DNA of 64,000 nucleotides from positions 62,001-126,000 of the forward strand of contig NZ_ABCK01000014.1 in the NCBI RefSeq assembly GCF_000170755.1, in the 5' to 3' direction. Both the position numbers and the translations under genes were made by a program. The stretch is from Lentisphaera araneosa HTCC2155. GTDB taxonomy: Bacteria; Verrucomicrobiota; Lentisphaeria; Lentisphaerales; Lentisphaeraceae. The notes below the pieces were generated by a model that was given only the letters and a program-made list of their open reading frames with translations, had not been told where the DNA came from and made no database searches. Below are positions 16,683-27,008 of the stretch, piece after piece; the first letter of the stretch is position 1, and each line of letters starts with the position of its first letter.

Positions 16683-19600
16683 ATGGACAAAAAACAACTT
16701 GGTTTTAATACTCAAGACCTCGGTTTGTACTCTCCTAGCATGGAGAAGGACAACTGTGGTGCCGGTTTTATTTGCGACCTGAATGGCCGTAAATCCAACA
16801 AAATTATTCACAATGCTTTAGAGATCTTAGTACGCCTCACTCACCGTGGTGCCGTAAGTGCCGATGGTAAAACAGGTGACGGTGCTGGTATCTTAATGAA
16901 GATTCCACATGACTTCTTCGTAAAAGATTGTCGTAAAAACGAAATTTTCCTTCCTGAAGAAGGTCGCTATGCTGTTGGTATGGTCTTCCTTCCACAGGAT
17001 AATGAGCAAAGACGCAAATGCATGGGCGCTTTCAAACGCTCTGTAACTGAAGAAGGCCTCAATCTCCTCGGCTGGCGTGAAGTTCCAGTTAACACGGACG
17101 CACTCGGTAGAATTGCTAAAGAAACTGAACCCAAGGTTATGCAAGTATTTGTTGGCCGTGGCGAAGAAGAGCTTAGCGAAGAAGAATTCGGCATCCGCCT
17201 CTACATCTCGCGCAAAGCTGTTGAGAACGAAATCCGCGAATCGGATATGTGTGAGAAAAACTTCTTCTACATCCCATCTTTCTCTACAACTACTATTATC
17301 TATAAAGGCCTCATTAAACCTGAAGATATGTCTGAGTACTACCCTGACTTAGTTAACGAAGAATTCGTGACTAATTTAGCCTTAGTTCACCAGCGTTTCT
17401 CTACAAACACTTTCCCAACTTGGGACCTCGCTCAGCCTTTCCGCTACATGTGCCACAATGGTGAGATTAATACTCTCCGTGGTAACGTCAACCGTATGCG
17501 TGCTCGTCAAGAACTTTTCGAGAGCGAACTCTTTGGTGATCGCGTTGAAAAAATCAAGCCAGTTGTCATTGAAGGTCGTTCTGACTCAGCTTCACTCGAT
17601 AACGCAGTAGAACTCATGGTCAACACAGGCCGCTCACTTCCAGAAGTGATGATGACTCTCGTTCCCGAAGCTTGGGAAAAACACCAAGACATGTCCGATG
17701 AGAAAAAAGCCTTCTACGAATATGCTTCTTGCATCATGGAACCATGGGATGGTCCTGCTTCAATTCCTTTCACAGATGGTCACTGCATTGGTGCTATCCT
17801 CGACCGTAACGGCCTCCGCCCTTCACGTTACACAGTAACTAAAGATGGTCTCGTTATCATGTCTTCAGAGATCGGTGTTGTCGATGTGGATCCTGCTAAT
17901 GTTGAATACCACGGCCGCCTCGAGCCAGGACGTATGTTCCTCGTAGACATGGAAGAAGGTCGCATTGTCGATGACGCAGAAATCAAAAACCGCGTTGTTA
18001 AGTCTCAGCCTTATGGTGACTGGGTTAAAGACAACCTCATTCACTTTGGTCAAATCCCAGCAGTTGAATTCGAAAACAAAGTGGAAGAAACTTCTCTCAC
18101 GGATCGTAAGAAAATTTTCGGCTACAGCCTAGAAGACGAAAAAATCATCCTCTCTGCCATGGGCGAGACGGGCAAAGAAGCGATCGGCTCAATGGGTACA
18201 GATACCCCTTTAGCTGTCCTCTCTGACAAGCCGCGTCTAATCTTTGATTACTTCAAACAACTTTTTGCTCAGGTCACTAACCCGCCACTCGATGGTATTC
18301 GTGAAGAAGTCGTTACTTCTCTCAAACTTACGATTGGTTCAGCTCACAACGTATTCGAGCAAGGTGGCCTCCACTGCAAAAAGCTTTCTGTTGAAACTCC
18401 TTTCTTAACGAATGGCGAATTAGAAAAACTTCGCTCACTCGATCAAGAAGATTTACGTGCCGTTACGATTCCAATTCTTTTCAAAGCTAATACCGGTGTC
18501 AATGGATTAGATCAAGCACTCAACGAAATCATTCTTAAAGCGATTAATGCTGTTGATGCAGGTAAAACACTCATCATCCTTTCAGATCGCGGTGTCAATA
18601 AAAAGAATGCAGCTATCCCAGTTCTTCTTGCAGCTTCTTTCATTCACCACGCTCTCACAAAATTTGGACGTCGCTCTAGATGCGGCATCATTGTCGAAAC
18701 TGCTGAAGCGCGTGAGATTCACCACTTCGCTACCCTCTTCGGTTATGGCGTAAGTGCCATCAACCCTTACATGGCTTACGAAGTTCTCGACGAAATGATC
18801 GACAAAGGTATGCTCACTGTAGATCACGACAAAGCCGTGGCTAACTACATCAAAGCTGCTGGTACTGGTCTCGTAAAAGTGATGACGAAAATTGGTATCT
18901 CTACCCTTCACTCTTACCGCGGTGCACAAATTTTCGAAATCCTCGGTCTCAAAAAAGATTTTGTTGATCGTTTCTTCACTCACACAGCGACTCGTATTGA
19001 GGGTGCTGATTTGAGTGAAATCCATAAAGATACTGTAAAACGCCACAAACAAGCTTTCCCAACTGAGGAAACTGCAGGTAAAATCGAAGTCAACGTCGGT
19101 GGTGATTATCAGTGGCGCCGTAATGGTGAACGTCACATGTTCAACCCGCACACAGTCTCTCGCCTTCAGTTAGCTGTACGCGACAATCTTCCACAATCTT
19201 ATGAGCAATTCGCCAAAATGATCAACGATCAATCTGAGCGTCTCATGACAATTCGTGGCCTCATGGTATTCAGAGATCAAAATCCAATCCCACTTGAAGA
19301 AGTTGAGCCTTGGACTGAAATCGTTAAACGTTTCAAAACAGGTGCGATGTCTTACGGTTCGATCTCTTCTGAAGCTCACGAGAACCTCGCAATTGCCATG
19401 AACCGCATCGGCGGCAAGTCAAACTCAGGTGAAGGCGGAGAAAATCCAGCTCGTTTCGAAAAAGACGAAAATGGCGACTGGCGTCGTTCGGCTATTAAGC
19501 AGGTTGCTTCTGGCCGTTTCGGTGTAACTTCTCACTACCTCACAAATGCTGATGAGATTCAGATTAAAATGGCTCAGGGCGCTAAGCCTGGTGAAGGTGG

Positions 19601-21224
19601 TCAACTTCCTGGTGAAAAAGTTTTCCCATGGATTGCTGAATGCCGTAACTCAACTCCTTACGTAGGTCTTATTTCTCCTCCTCCTCACCACGATATCTAC
19701 TCGATTGAGGACTTGGCTCAACTTATCTACGACCTCAAAAATGCTAACCGCACAGCTCGCGTCAACGTTAAGCTCGTATCTGAAGTTGGCGTAGGTACAA
19801 TTGCTGCTGGTGTTGCCAAAGCAAAAGCTGACGTCATCCTCGTTTCAGGTTTCGATGGCGGTACGGGTGCATCTCCACTTACTTCACTCAAACACTGTGG
19901 TCTTCCTTGGGAACTCGGTATTGCTGAAGCTCAACAAACACTCGTTATGAATGACCTCCGTAACCGAATCGTACTCGAATGCGATGGTCAGCTCAAAACA
20001 GGTCGCGACGTTGCGATTGCCGCACTTCTCGGTGCAGAAGAGTTTGGTTTTGCTACGGCTCCACTCGTTGCTTCTGGCTGTATCATGATGCGTGTTTGTC
20101 ATCTCAATACTTGCCCAGTAGGTATTGCAACTCAGGATCCCGAATTGCGTAAGCGTTTCAAAGGTAAACCTGAGCACGTTGTCAACTACATGCGTTTTGT
20201 TGCTGAAGAACTCCGTCAAATCATGGCTGAGCTCGGTTTCCGCACTATTTCTGAAATGGTCGGTCAATCAGAGAAACTCGAAATGCGTAAAGCTATCGAT
20301 CACTACAAGGCTCAAGGCCTTGACTACAGCAAGATTCTCTATAAACCAGAAGTTGCTGAAGGAACTAAACTCTTCAATACTGAAGTACAAGATCACGAAC
20401 TCGACGAAGTGATTGACTTCACTCTTTTAGAGAAAACCAAAGCGGCGATTGAGAAGCAAGAAAAAGTAAGTTTCGAGATTAATACTTGCAACACTGACCG
20501 TTCTGTAGGTGCCATCCTTTCAAATGAAATCTCAAAAATCTACGGTAAAGAAGGTCTCCCTGAAGATACCATCGATATGACTTTTCACGGTTCTGCGGGA
20601 CAATCATTCGGTGCTTTCTCAACAAAAGGTCTCACCATGAGAGTTGAAGGTGAAACAAACGATTACCTCGGTAAAGGTTTATCAGGTGCTAAACTCATTA
20701 TTAAGCCCGCTAAGACAGCAACTTACGTTGCTAAAGATAACATCATCACGGGTAACGTAACTCTCTACGGTGCGGTAACTGGTGAAGCATACATCAACGG
20801 TATTGCTGGTGAACGTTTCTGCGTTCGTAACTCTGGCGCAAAAGCCGTCGTTGAAGGCGTTGGTGACCACGGTTGTGAATACATGACTGGTGGCGTTGCC
20901 GTTATCCTCGGTGAAACTGGACGTAACTTCGCAGCTGGTATGAGTGGCGGTGTAGCTTACGTACTCGACCCCACTAACAAGTTCAAAGAACTCAACTGCA
21001 ACATGGAAATGATTGGTTTCGAAAAAGTCGAAGTCGAAGCAGACGTAACTGAACTTAAACAATTAATTACAAATCACTTCAACTACACAAATAGTCCCGT
21101 AGCCGAAGACATCCTCAATAACTGGGATGCTAAAGTCGGACAATTTGTTAAAGTGATGCCTCACGATTACAAACGCGCACTCGAACGAATTGCTCGTGAA
21201 CAAGAAGAAGCGGCGCAGGTATAG
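16683..21224 (+). CDS. gltB: Glutamate synthase, large (alpha) subunit
   Basis: With GltD it makes two glutamates from glutamine and 2-oxoglutarate, the second half of GS-GOGAT ammonia assimilation. The 1513 residues show a short propeptide, then the N-terminal nucleophile Cys25 of the glutaminase domain (DNCGAGF), the central domain, the FMN-binding synthase domain ([38 protein letters not shown]), the 3Fe-4S cysteines in [17 protein letters not shown], and the C-terminal beta-helix GXGXG domain. Length is normal. No strong Shine-Dalgarno site precedes the ATG. gltD begins 9 bp downstream. Confidence 0.97.
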   Translation: MDKKQLGFNTQDLGLYSPSMEKDNCGAGFICDLNGRKSNKIIHNALEILVRLTHRGAVSADGKTGDGAGILMKIPHDFFVKDCRKNEIFLPEEGRYAVGMVFLPQDNEQRRKCMGAFKRSVTEEGLNLLGWREVPVNTDALGRIAKETEPKVMQVFVGRGEEELSEEEFGIRLYISRKAVENEIRESDMCEKNFFYIPSFSTTTIIYKGLIKPEDMSEYYPDLVNEEFVTNLALVHQRFSTNTFPTWDLAQPFRYMCHNGEINTLRGNVNRMRARQELFESELFGDRVEKIKPVVIEGRSDSASLDNAVELMVNTGRSLPEVMMTLVPEAWEKHQDMSDEKKAFYEYASCIMEPWDGPASIPFTDGHCIGAILDRNGLRPSRYTVTKDGLVIMSSEIGVVDVDPANVEYHGRLEPGRMFLVDMEEGRIVDDAEIKNRVVKSQPYGDWVKDNLIHFGQIPAVEFENKVEETSLTDRKKIFGYSLEDEKIILSAMGETGKEAIGSMGTDTPLAVLSDKPRLIFDYFKQLFAQVTNPPLDGIREEVVTSLKLTIGSAHNVFEQGGLHCKKLSVETPFLTNGELEKLRSLDQEDLRAVTIPILFKANTGVNGLDQALNEIILKAINAVDAGKTLIILSDRGVNKKNAAIPVLLAASFIHHALTKFGRRSRCGIIVETAEAREIHHFATLFGYGVSAINPYMAYEVLDEMIDKGMLTVDHDKAVANYIKAAGTGLVKVMTKIGISTLHSYRGAQIFEILGLKKDFVDRFFTHTATRIEGADLSEIHKDTVKRHKQAFPTEETAGKIEVNVGGDYQWRRNGERHMFNPHTVSRLQLAVRDNLPQSYEQFAKMINDQSERLMTIRGLMVFRDQNPIPLEEVEPWTEIVKRFKTGAMSYGSISSEAHENLAIAMNRIGGKSNSGEGGENPARFEKDENGDWRRSAIKQVASGRFGVTSHYLTNADEIQIKMAQGAKPGEGGQLPGEKVFPWIAECRNSTPYVGLISPPPHHDIYSIEDLAQLIYDLKNANRTARVNVKLVSEVGVGTIAAGVAKAKADVILVSGFDGGTGASPLTSLKHCGLPWELGIAEAQQTLVMNDLRNRIVLECDGQLKTGRDVAIAALLGAEEFGFATAPLVASGCIMMRVCHLNTCPVGIATQDPELRKRFKGKPEHVVNYMRFVAEELRQIMAELGFRTISEMVGQSEKLEMRKAIDHYKAQGLDYSKILYKPEVAEGTKLFNTEVQDHELDEVIDFTLLEKTKAAIEKQEKVSFEINTCNTDRSVGAILSNEISKIYGKEGLPEDTIDMTFHGSAGQSFGAFSTKGLTMRVEGETNDYLGKGLSGAKLIIKPAKTATYVAKDNIITGNVTLYGAVTGEAYINGIAGERFCVRNSGAKAVVEGVGDHGCEYMTGGVAVILGETGRNFAAGMSGGVAYVLDPTNKFKELNCNMEMIGFEKVEVEADVTELKQLITNHFNYTNSPVAEDILNNWDAKVGQFVKVMPHDYKRALERIAREQEEAAQV

Positions 21225-21233
21225 GAGATTATC

Positions 21234-22706
21234 ATGGGTAAAAAAACTGGATTTAAAGAATTTGATCGTCAAGTAGAAGCGAAGCGTCCTCCAGCAGAAC
21301 GTATTGAACACTACAACGAATTCACTGAGCCAATGAAAAAAGAAGAGCTCGAAACTCAAGGTGCACGCTGCATGGATTGCGGTATTCCCTTCTGTCACTC
21401 AGGCTGTCCTTTAGGCAACTTGATCCCCGACTTCAATGACCTCGTTTACACGGGTCAGTGGAAAGACGCCCTCGCGCGTCTCCATAGCACAAATAACTTC
21501 CCTGAGTTCACTGGTCGTCTCTGCCCAGCTCCTTGTGAAGAAGCTTGTGTCATGACTATTAACCAACCGGCGATCACCATTGAAAATATCGAAAAGAATA
21601 TCGTTGAAAAAGGTTTCTCTGAAGGCTGGATTAAAGCTGAGCCACCAACAGAACGTACTGGCAAGAAAATTGCCGTGATTGGTTCTGGCCCCTCAGGTCT
21701 AGCAGCTGCACAACAACTCAATCGTGCGGGTCACCTCGTTTCAGTCTTTGAGCGTGATGATCGCATCGGTGGACTTCTTCGCTACGGTATTCCTGATTTC
21801 AAAATGGAAAAATGGGTTATTGACCGTCGCGTTAAAATCATGGAAGAAGAAGGTGTTGACTTCAACATCAATACTGAAGTTGGCGTTAACTTCCCAACGG
21901 AAGACCTTAAGAGATACGACGCTGTTATCATCTGTGCTGGTGCAACAGTTCGACGTGCACTTCCTATTGAAGGCGCTGATCTAGAAGGCGTTCACCAAGC
22001 TATGGATTTCCTTCCTCAGCAAAACCGCAGAAACGCGGGTGATAGCGAAGATAAACTCGGAACTAACCTCACAGCTAAAGATAAAAACGTTATCGTGATC
22101 GGTGGTGGTGATACAGGTTCTGACTGTATCGGTACTTCTATCCGTCACGGTGCTGAAAGCGTTTCTAACTTCGAACTCATGGGCAAAGCAACGACTGATC
22201 GTCCTGCTGGTCAACCTTGGCCTTTCTGGCCAATGCGTTTACGTACTTCTACTTCTCACGAAGAGGGTGTCGAGCGTTTTTGGAGTATTTCTACAAAGAA
22301 ATTCGTCGGTGACGAGAACGGTAAACTCAAGGGTCTCGTAACTACTGAAGTGACTGTAAACCGCGAAAATGGTGGTTTCAAAATCGAAGAAGTTCCTAAC
22401 ACTGAAAAAGAATGGCCTTGTGAACTCGCCCTTCTTGCACTCGGTTTCACGGGTCCTGAGACCAACACAATGGTCAGCGACCTCAAGCTCGACCTCGATC
22501 CTCGTGGCAATGTAAAAGCTGACGAAAAGACTTATATGACAAGCGTACCTGGCGTTTTCGCTGCAGGTGATGTTCGTCGTGGCCAGTCACTCATTGTATG
22601 GGCAATCTCTGAGGGTCGCGAAGCGGCTCACCAAGTAGATCGCTTCCTCATGGGTCACTCAGAGTTACCACAAAAAGATGCTGAATGGGATTTACCTCGC
22701 GTATAA
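21234..22706 (+). CDS. gltD: Glutamate synthase, small (beta) subunit
   Basis: NADPH-oxidising FAD subunit that feeds electrons to GltB through 4Fe-4S clusters. 490 residues, normal size. Visible: the N-terminal cysteine motifs ([14 protein letters not shown] and CPAPCEEAC), the FAD-binding [13 protein letters not shown], the NADPH-binding [12 protein letters not shown] and the C-terminal FAD motif [19 protein letters not shown] Shine-Dalgarno-like AGGAG sits just before the ATG. Transcribed with gltB, and the pair ends at the terminator near 22725. Confidence 0.97.
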   Translation: MGKKTGFKEFDRQVEAKRPPAERIEHYNEFTEPMKKEELETQGARCMDCGIPFCHSGCPLGNLIPDFNDLVYTGQWKDALARLHSTNNFPEFTGRLCPAPCEEACVMTINQPAITIENIEKNIVEKGFSEGWIKAEPPTERTGKKIAVIGSGPSGLAAAQQLNRAGHLVSVFERDDRIGGLLRYGIPDFKMEKWVIDRRVKIMEEEGVDFNINTEVGVNFPTEDLKRYDAVIICAGATVRRALPIEGADLEGVHQAMDFLPQQNRRNAGDSEDKLGTNLTAKDKNVIVIGGGDTGSDCIGTSIRHGAESVSNFELMGKATTDRPAGQPWPFWPMRLRTSTSHEEGVERFWSISTKKFVGDENGKLKGLVTTEVTVNRENGGFKIEEVPNTEKEWPCELALLALGFTGPETNTMVSDLKLDLDPRGNVKADEKTYMTSVPGVFAAGDVRRGQSLIVWAISEGREAAHQVDRFLMGHSELPQKDAEWDLPRV

Positions 22707-22724
22707 TACTCACTAAGTCATTCT

Positions 22725-22760
22725 AAAAAAAGCCTTTGCGGATTCCGCAAAGGCTTTTTT
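22725..22760 (+). terminator. Strong Rho-independent terminator after gltD
   Basis: The stem AGCCTTTGCGG pairs with CCGCAAAGGCT across a two-base loop and is framed by A6 and T6 tracts, so it can work in both directions. It lies 19 bp after the gltD stop codon. Confidence 0.92.
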
Positions 22761-22823
22761 GTGTTTAGGATATAAGTAAAACAAGTAAGACTTTTTATCG
22801 CTTAACAGAGGCTAGCGGTTGCC

Positions 22824-22893
22824 ATCGCGGGCTTCTAGCTCGCTCTTTTATCAAGCCCCCTGGGATCGCGGGCTTCCAGCCAGCCTTTCATCA
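22824..22893. repeat. Tandem pair of a G+C-rich intergenic repeat
   Basis: The unit ATCGCGGGCTTCYAGC occurs at 22824-22839 and 22865-22880, with similar sequence after each (a CTTTYATCA-like stretch). Each can form a small hairpin with the following GC-rich bases. It sits in the gap between gltD and the DOPA-dioxygenase-like gene and looks like a dispersed extragenic repeat family; only this pair is seen in the window. Confidence 0.45.
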
Positions 22894-22966
22894 TTCTAGA
22901 CAATGACTAAATTTCAAAATGAAAAAACATCTCTATATTAAATGTAATTACATTCATAGGTCAACA

Positions 22967-23320
22967 ATGAACTCTTCTCCACGTCCCATTAACAACTACG
23001 AAAGTTATCACGCTCACGTCTATTTTAACGATAGTACGGAAAGCTTAGCTCAGCAGATTTATACGAGTATTGATAAAGAATTTAATTTTGATTTGGGAAG
23101 AATTCACCTTAAACCCGTTGGGCCCCATACTCAATGGATGTTCCAAGTTGCGTTTACCGCAAATGACTTTGAGACCTTCATCAACTGGCTCGAATCAAAT
23201 CGCCAAGATTTATCTATCTTAATTCATCCCCTCTCCGGAGATAACTACCAAGACCATAGCGAACACGCCCAATGGCTCGGGCAGAAACTAGAGCTCGATT
23301 TGAAAATTTTTGAGCATTAG
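22967..23320 (+). CDS. DOPA 4,5-dioxygenase family protein
   Basis: Small cupin-independent extradiol-dioxygenase-like family (DOPA_dioxygen), known from fungal and plant pigment pathways; the bacterial role is mostly unknown. About 117 residues here with the family pattern: YHAHVYF at the start, GRIHLKPVGPHTQWMFQVAF in the middle, LIHPLSGDNYQDH and AQWLGQKLELDL at the end. Conserved His residues in HAH, PVGPH, IHP and DHS are candidate metal ligands. A longer frame begins at 22919, but family similarity starts at the ATG at 22967, which has AGG upstream. Confidence 0.85.
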   Translation: MNSSPRPINNYESYHAHVYFNDSTESLAQQIYTSIDKEFNFDLGRIHLKPVGPHTQWMFQVAFTANDFETFINWLESNRQDLSILIHPLSGDNYQDHSEHAQWLGQKLELDLKIFEH

Positions 23321-23340
23321 CAATTCCCTCTAAAAAACAA

Positions 23341-23376
23341 AAAAGCCCTTGCGTTTTCCGCAAAGACTTTTTGTCG
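23341..23376 (+). terminator. Rho-independent terminator after the DOPA-dioxygenase-like gene
   Basis: The imperfect stem AAGCCCTTGCG and CGCAAAGACTT (9 of 11 pairs) around a TTTTC loop is followed by a T-run. The stem resembles the gltD terminator, so it may be a decayed copy. It is 20 bp after the stop codon and faces the convergent DUF1080 gene. Confidence 0.65.
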
Positions 23377-23399
23377 ATCTAATATTGAGTTAAGTACTC

Positions 23400-24218
23400 T
23401 TACTTACCCAACTTCATCTTGAGTGGGGCTACCCAGATATTGCGAAACATATTGGGATTACCATGGTCTTGAAGACGGATATGATCTTTGGGGCCATGCG
23501 CTGAATAAGAAGCAACTCGACGGTAATGAGTTCCACCTTTAATCTCGTAGTTATCGTGAATTTTCACACCATTAAAAATAACTGTGATATACGCTGGAGT
23601 TACGAGTTTTTTACCTTCAAAAACAGGTGCCTTAAAATGAATATCATAAGAATTCCATTCACCCGGCTTACGGCAAACATTAAAGGCTGGTGGCTGCTGA
23701 CCATAAATGGCTCCCGTCATACCATCAGGGTAAGTTCTATTGGCCCAGCAATTGAGTACTTGAACCTCATAACGGCCCATAAGGAAAACTCCACTATTTC
23801 CTTGTTGTTGATGCCAACCTTTCATTCCAGCTGGAACCATCCATTCCACATGAAGGTGAATATCACCAAACTTATCATTAGTAAATTGATCACGGGCCTT
23901 GGGAACAACCTGCATTGCTCCATCAACAAGCTTCCATTTCTTGTTTTTAAAATTGTCTAAGTTTGAACCATCAAATAACACGGTAGCATCGGCAGGTGCG
24001 GGGACGGGTTTTCCATCATATTTTGGCTCGGCTACTGGTGGTTGTGTTCTATCGGGGTCATGTACATGCCATTTTTCATTAGGCGCCGGTTGCAGGGGTG
24101 TATTTTTAAAACCATTGAGATTTGTTTGCTTGGGATTGCGAATGTTTTCATCTAAGATTTCATATTCCGCTGCGTTAGCACATAGGGCAAAGAGGCTGAG
24201 TAAAAGCATTTTTTTCAT
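23400..24218 (-). CDS. Secreted DUF1080 (3-keto-disaccharide hydrolase-like) protein
   Basis: 272 residues with a cleavable signal peptide (MKKMLLLSLFALCANAAEYE). The body is a concanavalin-like DUF1080 domain from about residue 75: TVLFDGSNLDNFKNKKW, then GDIHLHVEWMVP, GNSGVFLMGRYEVQVLN, KPGEWNSYDIHFKAP and the closing HGNPNMFRNIWVAPLK. Members of this domain family bind or cleave modified glycans and are greatly expanded in planctomycetes and Lentisphaerae. Located in the periplasm or outside the cell. Not obviously linked to neighbours; the upstream LysM gene ends in a terminator. Confidence 0.88.
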   Translation of the reverse strand: MKKMLLLSLFALCANAAEYEILDENIRNPKQTNLNGFKNTPLQPAPNEKWHVHDPDRTQPPVAEPKYDGKPVPAPADATVLFDGSNLDNFKNKKWKLVDGAMQVVPKARDQFTNDKFGDIHLHVEWMVPAGMKGWHQQQGNSGVFLMGRYEVQVLNCWANRTYPDGMTGAIYGQQPPAFNVCRKPGEWNSYDIHFKAPVFEGKKLVTPAYITVIFNGVKIHDNYEIKGGTHYRRVASYSAHGPKDHIRLQDHGNPNMFRNIWVAPLKMKLGK

Positions 24219-24244
24219 GTTATATATCCTGTTAACTTAATGAC

Positions 24245-24270
24245 AAAAAAAGGCAAGCCGAAGCTTGCCT
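24245..24270 (-). terminator. Rho-independent terminator of the murD-LysM unit
   Basis: The perfect 8-bp stem AGGCAAGC/GCTTGCCT with a tetraloop is followed, on the minus strand, by seven T. It lies 20 bp after the LysM gene stop codon. Confidence 0.9.
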
Positions 24271-24290
24271 CAAAGTGGTATGTACGTGAA

Positions 24291-25613
24291 CTATTCCTTA
24301 AAAGGAAGCGTGAGCTTCATTCCAGGTTTAAGATCCGCATTTGACTGAATAGATTTGTTATACTTCTTAATCTCTTCAGGGCTAGTTGAGTAAATCAAAG
24401 AAATACTTTCAAGAGTTTCGCCATCACTCACTTCTAGAGTGTAAGTATTATGACTGAGTTCAGCTGGAGCCACTGCAGGAGCCGTTTCTGTAGCTGTTGG
24501 ATCTGTTGCAGGAGTTTCACCTGTTACAGCATCAGTTTCTGTCGCTTCTGGACTTGCTTCTGTTGTCGGTTCAGCTAAAGACTCTGTAGTTGGAGCCGTA
24601 TCAAATAATCCTGCATCACTTGAGTTATTATCAGCCACAGCCGTTTCTGACACAGTGTTATTTCCTTTACCAGGAATTTTCACTTTCTGACCAATCTGTA
24701 AAACAGTCGATGAATCAAAGTTGTTCACTGCCATGAAGTCAGCGCGATTTACATTGAGTTTCTTGGGGATCGTCCAAAGATTATCACCTTTTTGAACTGC
24801 GTAAGTATCGCCAGAGGCTACAGCATCACTCGAGTAAGAACTTGAGCTTGAAGATGATGAACTAGAAGAGAAAGATGAATCAAGGTTACCTGACTTCCCT
24901 GGGATAACTACTTTTTGACCAACATAGATCACTGTATCTTTACTAAAGCCATTAGCTTCCATAAAAGTGCTACGTTTAACATCGAATTTACCTGGGATCG
25001 TCCAGAGGTTATCGCCTTTCTTTACGGTGTATGTGCCGCCGTTGGAGGTCTTGGCGACGCCTTTCTTGGAGGACTTTTTTCCTTGCTTTCTCCTAGCTTC
25101 TTCAATGAGCATTGGATCTGGCTCAGAAAGAGCACCTGCTGGGAGCTTGAGTTTTTGACCAATGAGAAGTGGTTTCTTAATATCGATGCCATTTTCATTA
25201 ACTAATGATTTTTGAGAAACGCCATATTTTGTGGCTATTTTCCAAATGCTATCACCACGAACCACTGTGTAGTACTGATCTTCCGCAGGAGCTTCTGCAA
25301 TGGCAGTGTCCGGCTCAACAGGCTCTTCAATTACGTCCGGTTCTTCAAGGAGTGGTTCTTCATTAGCAACTTCATTCACTTCTACGTCACCAATTCCAAT
25401 ACCTTGAACTTCATCAACGGGCTCTTCAACCACAACGTTCGTATCAACTTCTGGAGCTGCTTCTTGTGGCTCAACGGCAACAGGAGGTAAATCCTCGTGA
25501 GGTCTAAGCAAATAGGGATTTTGACTGTTGCTATAGTTACTGGACTGACAACCACTCAATACGACTAGGCCCAATACGGATCCGCCTGTGACAAAAAACT
25601 TTTTAAAATTCAT
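24291..25613 (-). CDS. LysM-repeat lipoprotein
   Basis: 440 residues. The N-terminus is a lipoprotein signal with lipobox VVLSGC (Cys22). A long acidic Glu/Val/Pro-rich stretch (about 40-110) follows, then three good LysM domains (YTVVRGDSIWKIA near 118, YTVKKGDNLWTIP near 195, YAVQKGDNLWTIP near 272), a serine run between the second and third, a Thr/Ala/Glu linker, and a fourth weaker LysM at the C-terminus. Presumably anchored in a membrane and bound to peptidoglycan. Its ATG overlaps the murD stop codon (ATGA), so it is co-translated with a peptidoglycan-synthesis enzyme. No catalytic domain is present. Confidence 0.9.
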   Translation of the reverse strand: MNFKKFFVTGGSVLGLVVLSGCQSSNYSNSQNPYLLRPHEDLPPVAVEPQEAAPEVDTNVVVEEPVDEVQGIGIGDVEVNEVANEEPLLEEPDVIEEPVEPDTAIAEAPAEDQYYTVVRGDSIWKIATKYGVSQKSLVNENGIDIKKPLLIGQKLKLPAGALSEPDPMLIEEARRKQGKKSSKKGVAKTSNGGTYTVKKGDNLWTIPGKFDVKRSTFMEANGFSKDTVIYVGQKVVIPGKSGNLDSSFSSSSSSSSSSSYSSDAVASGDTYAVQKGDNLWTIPKKLNVNRADFMAVNNFDSSTVLQIGQKVKIPGKGNNTVSETAVADNNSSDAGLFDTAPTTESLAEPTTEASPEATETDAVTGETPATDPTATETAPAVAPAELSHNTYTLEVSDGETLESISLIYSTSPEEIKKYNKSIQSNADLKPGMKLTLPFKE

Positions 25614-26923
25614 TCATTAACCTTTTGAACTAAACTTTTAAACTTTTTCCCTCTTTCCTCAAAGGATTTAAAGAGATCAAGACTTGAACACCCAGGTGAA
25701 AGTAAAACGACGTCGCCCTCTTTTGCACAAGAAATTGCTTCAAGAACTGCCCCCTCAAAATCCGCACATAAATTTGTGAGGCATAAGGTATGCCATAGAG
25801 CTTTTAAGTTCTCTTTACATTCACCATAGGAAAAAACTTCTTTAACATACTTAGAAATCAGTGGATTAACAACTGATAAATCCATATTTTTGTCCCTTCC
25901 GCCAGCTATTAAAACAATTTTTTTATTTTTATCTGCAAAAGTCTCTAGTGCCACCATTAATGACGCCGGGTTAGTGGACTTTGAATCATTGACGTAAAGC
26001 ACATTTTGATAAGTCGCAAAATCTTCTAAGCGGTGCTCGGAGCAAGTAAAATCACTCATCGCTAGCAATGATTTTTGAAGATCTATTTTTTGCGAATTGA
26101 GTAAAGCTAATACTCCTAGAGCATTTTCTAAATTGTGCTTGCCGTAAAACGAAAACTTTGGGAGTGGAATTTTTTGATCTCTGTACTGAAATAATTCTTC
26201 CCCGATCATTAAATCTGCTTTTTCGTCACCTATCGAAAAAACCATATCCGCTTGAGCACATTCAACATCCTGCTGAACCGCTAAAAAGTGGCAAAATTTC
26301 CGTATCATTAACTTTGAATCTAAGTATTTATCAAAGGTGCCATAGCGATCCATATGATCTTCACTCACATTAAGAATGATTGCGGCATCAAATTTTAAAG
26401 AACTAAGAAGATCAATCTGGTAGGAACTAATCTCGACTACTGCAAAGTCAGGCTGATTGTCTCGAAGGGCGACTTCCGCTAAAGGCAAACCTATATTGCC
26501 ACAAGCGACGGCCTCATAATCCAAATTTTTCAGTGTGTGCTGAGTCATTTCTGTGCAAGTTGTCTTACCATTGGTCCCCGTAATGGCTAAGAACTTTGTC
26601 TGAGGCATGAATTTCGCCGCAAAATCCAATTCCCCCATAAAGTTGACCGAGGCCTTTTTTGCTGCTTGGTACAACTCACTCTTGGGGTTAATACCAGGGC
26701 TCATGACGCAATTTTCAAAAGCCTGTGTGTAGGGTAAACTACAGAACACAGCACCCTCTTCAATCAATTGCTGAATTTCTTTACGCTCAAGACTCTGTAG
26801 CGAACTATCACTCAAGTAACATTTATAGCCTTGTTTCAAGGCTAACCTAGCTGAAGCAACGCCACTTTTACCGAGCCCGCAAATTAAGATTTCTTGGTGT
26901 TTTTCTCGTGCTAATTTAGTCAA
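25610..26923 (-). CDS. murD: UDP-N-acetylmuramoyl-L-alanine--D-glutamate ligase
   Basis: Cytoplasmic ATP-dependent ligase that adds D-glutamate to UDP-MurNAc-L-Ala in peptidoglycan synthesis. 437 residues with the Mur-ligase three-domain order: an N-terminal UDP-binding Rossmann part (ICGLGKSGVASARL), the ATP site AITGTNGKTTCTEM near residue 115, VVEISSYQID, NVSEDHMDRYG, and the C-terminal FVNDSKSTNPAS-like segment (YVNDSKSTNPASL) plus IAGGRDKNMD. The frame begins at a TTG at 26923 with no strong ribosome site. No other dcw-cluster genes flank it, which is unusual for murD. Divergent from proB. Confidence 0.94.
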   Translation of the reverse strand: MTKLAREKHQEILICGLGKSGVASARLALKQGYKCYLSDSSLQSLERKEIQQLIEEGAVFCSLPYTQAFENCVMSPGINPKSELYQAAKKASVNFMGELDFAAKFMPQTKFLAITGTNGKTTCTEMTQHTLKNLDYEAVACGNIGLPLAEVALRDNQPDFAVVEISSYQIDLLSSLKFDAAIILNVSEDHMDRYGTFDKYLDSKLMIRKFCHFLAVQQDVECAQADMVFSIGDEKADLMIGEELFQYRDQKIPLPKFSFYGKHNLENALGVLALLNSQKIDLQKSLLAMSDFTCSEHRLEDFATYQNVLYVNDSKSTNPASLMVALETFADKNKKIVLIAGGRDKNMDLSVVNPLISKYVKEVFSYGECKENLKALWHTLCLTNLCADFEGAVLEAISCAKEGDVVLLSPGCSSLDLFKSFEERGKKFKSLVQKVNE

Positions 26924-27008
26924 GGCTTACTTTCACTCGTTTTTTTTTAGAAGTCCACTATATTTGCGCCGTTTATAAGTTCCAGTTTAAATTATAGTAT
27001 ATAATCAA

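Noticed and set aside
16683-21224. Many long antisense frames inside gltB
   Set aside because: They lie opposite a highly conserved gene with biased codons, which keeps the other frames open.
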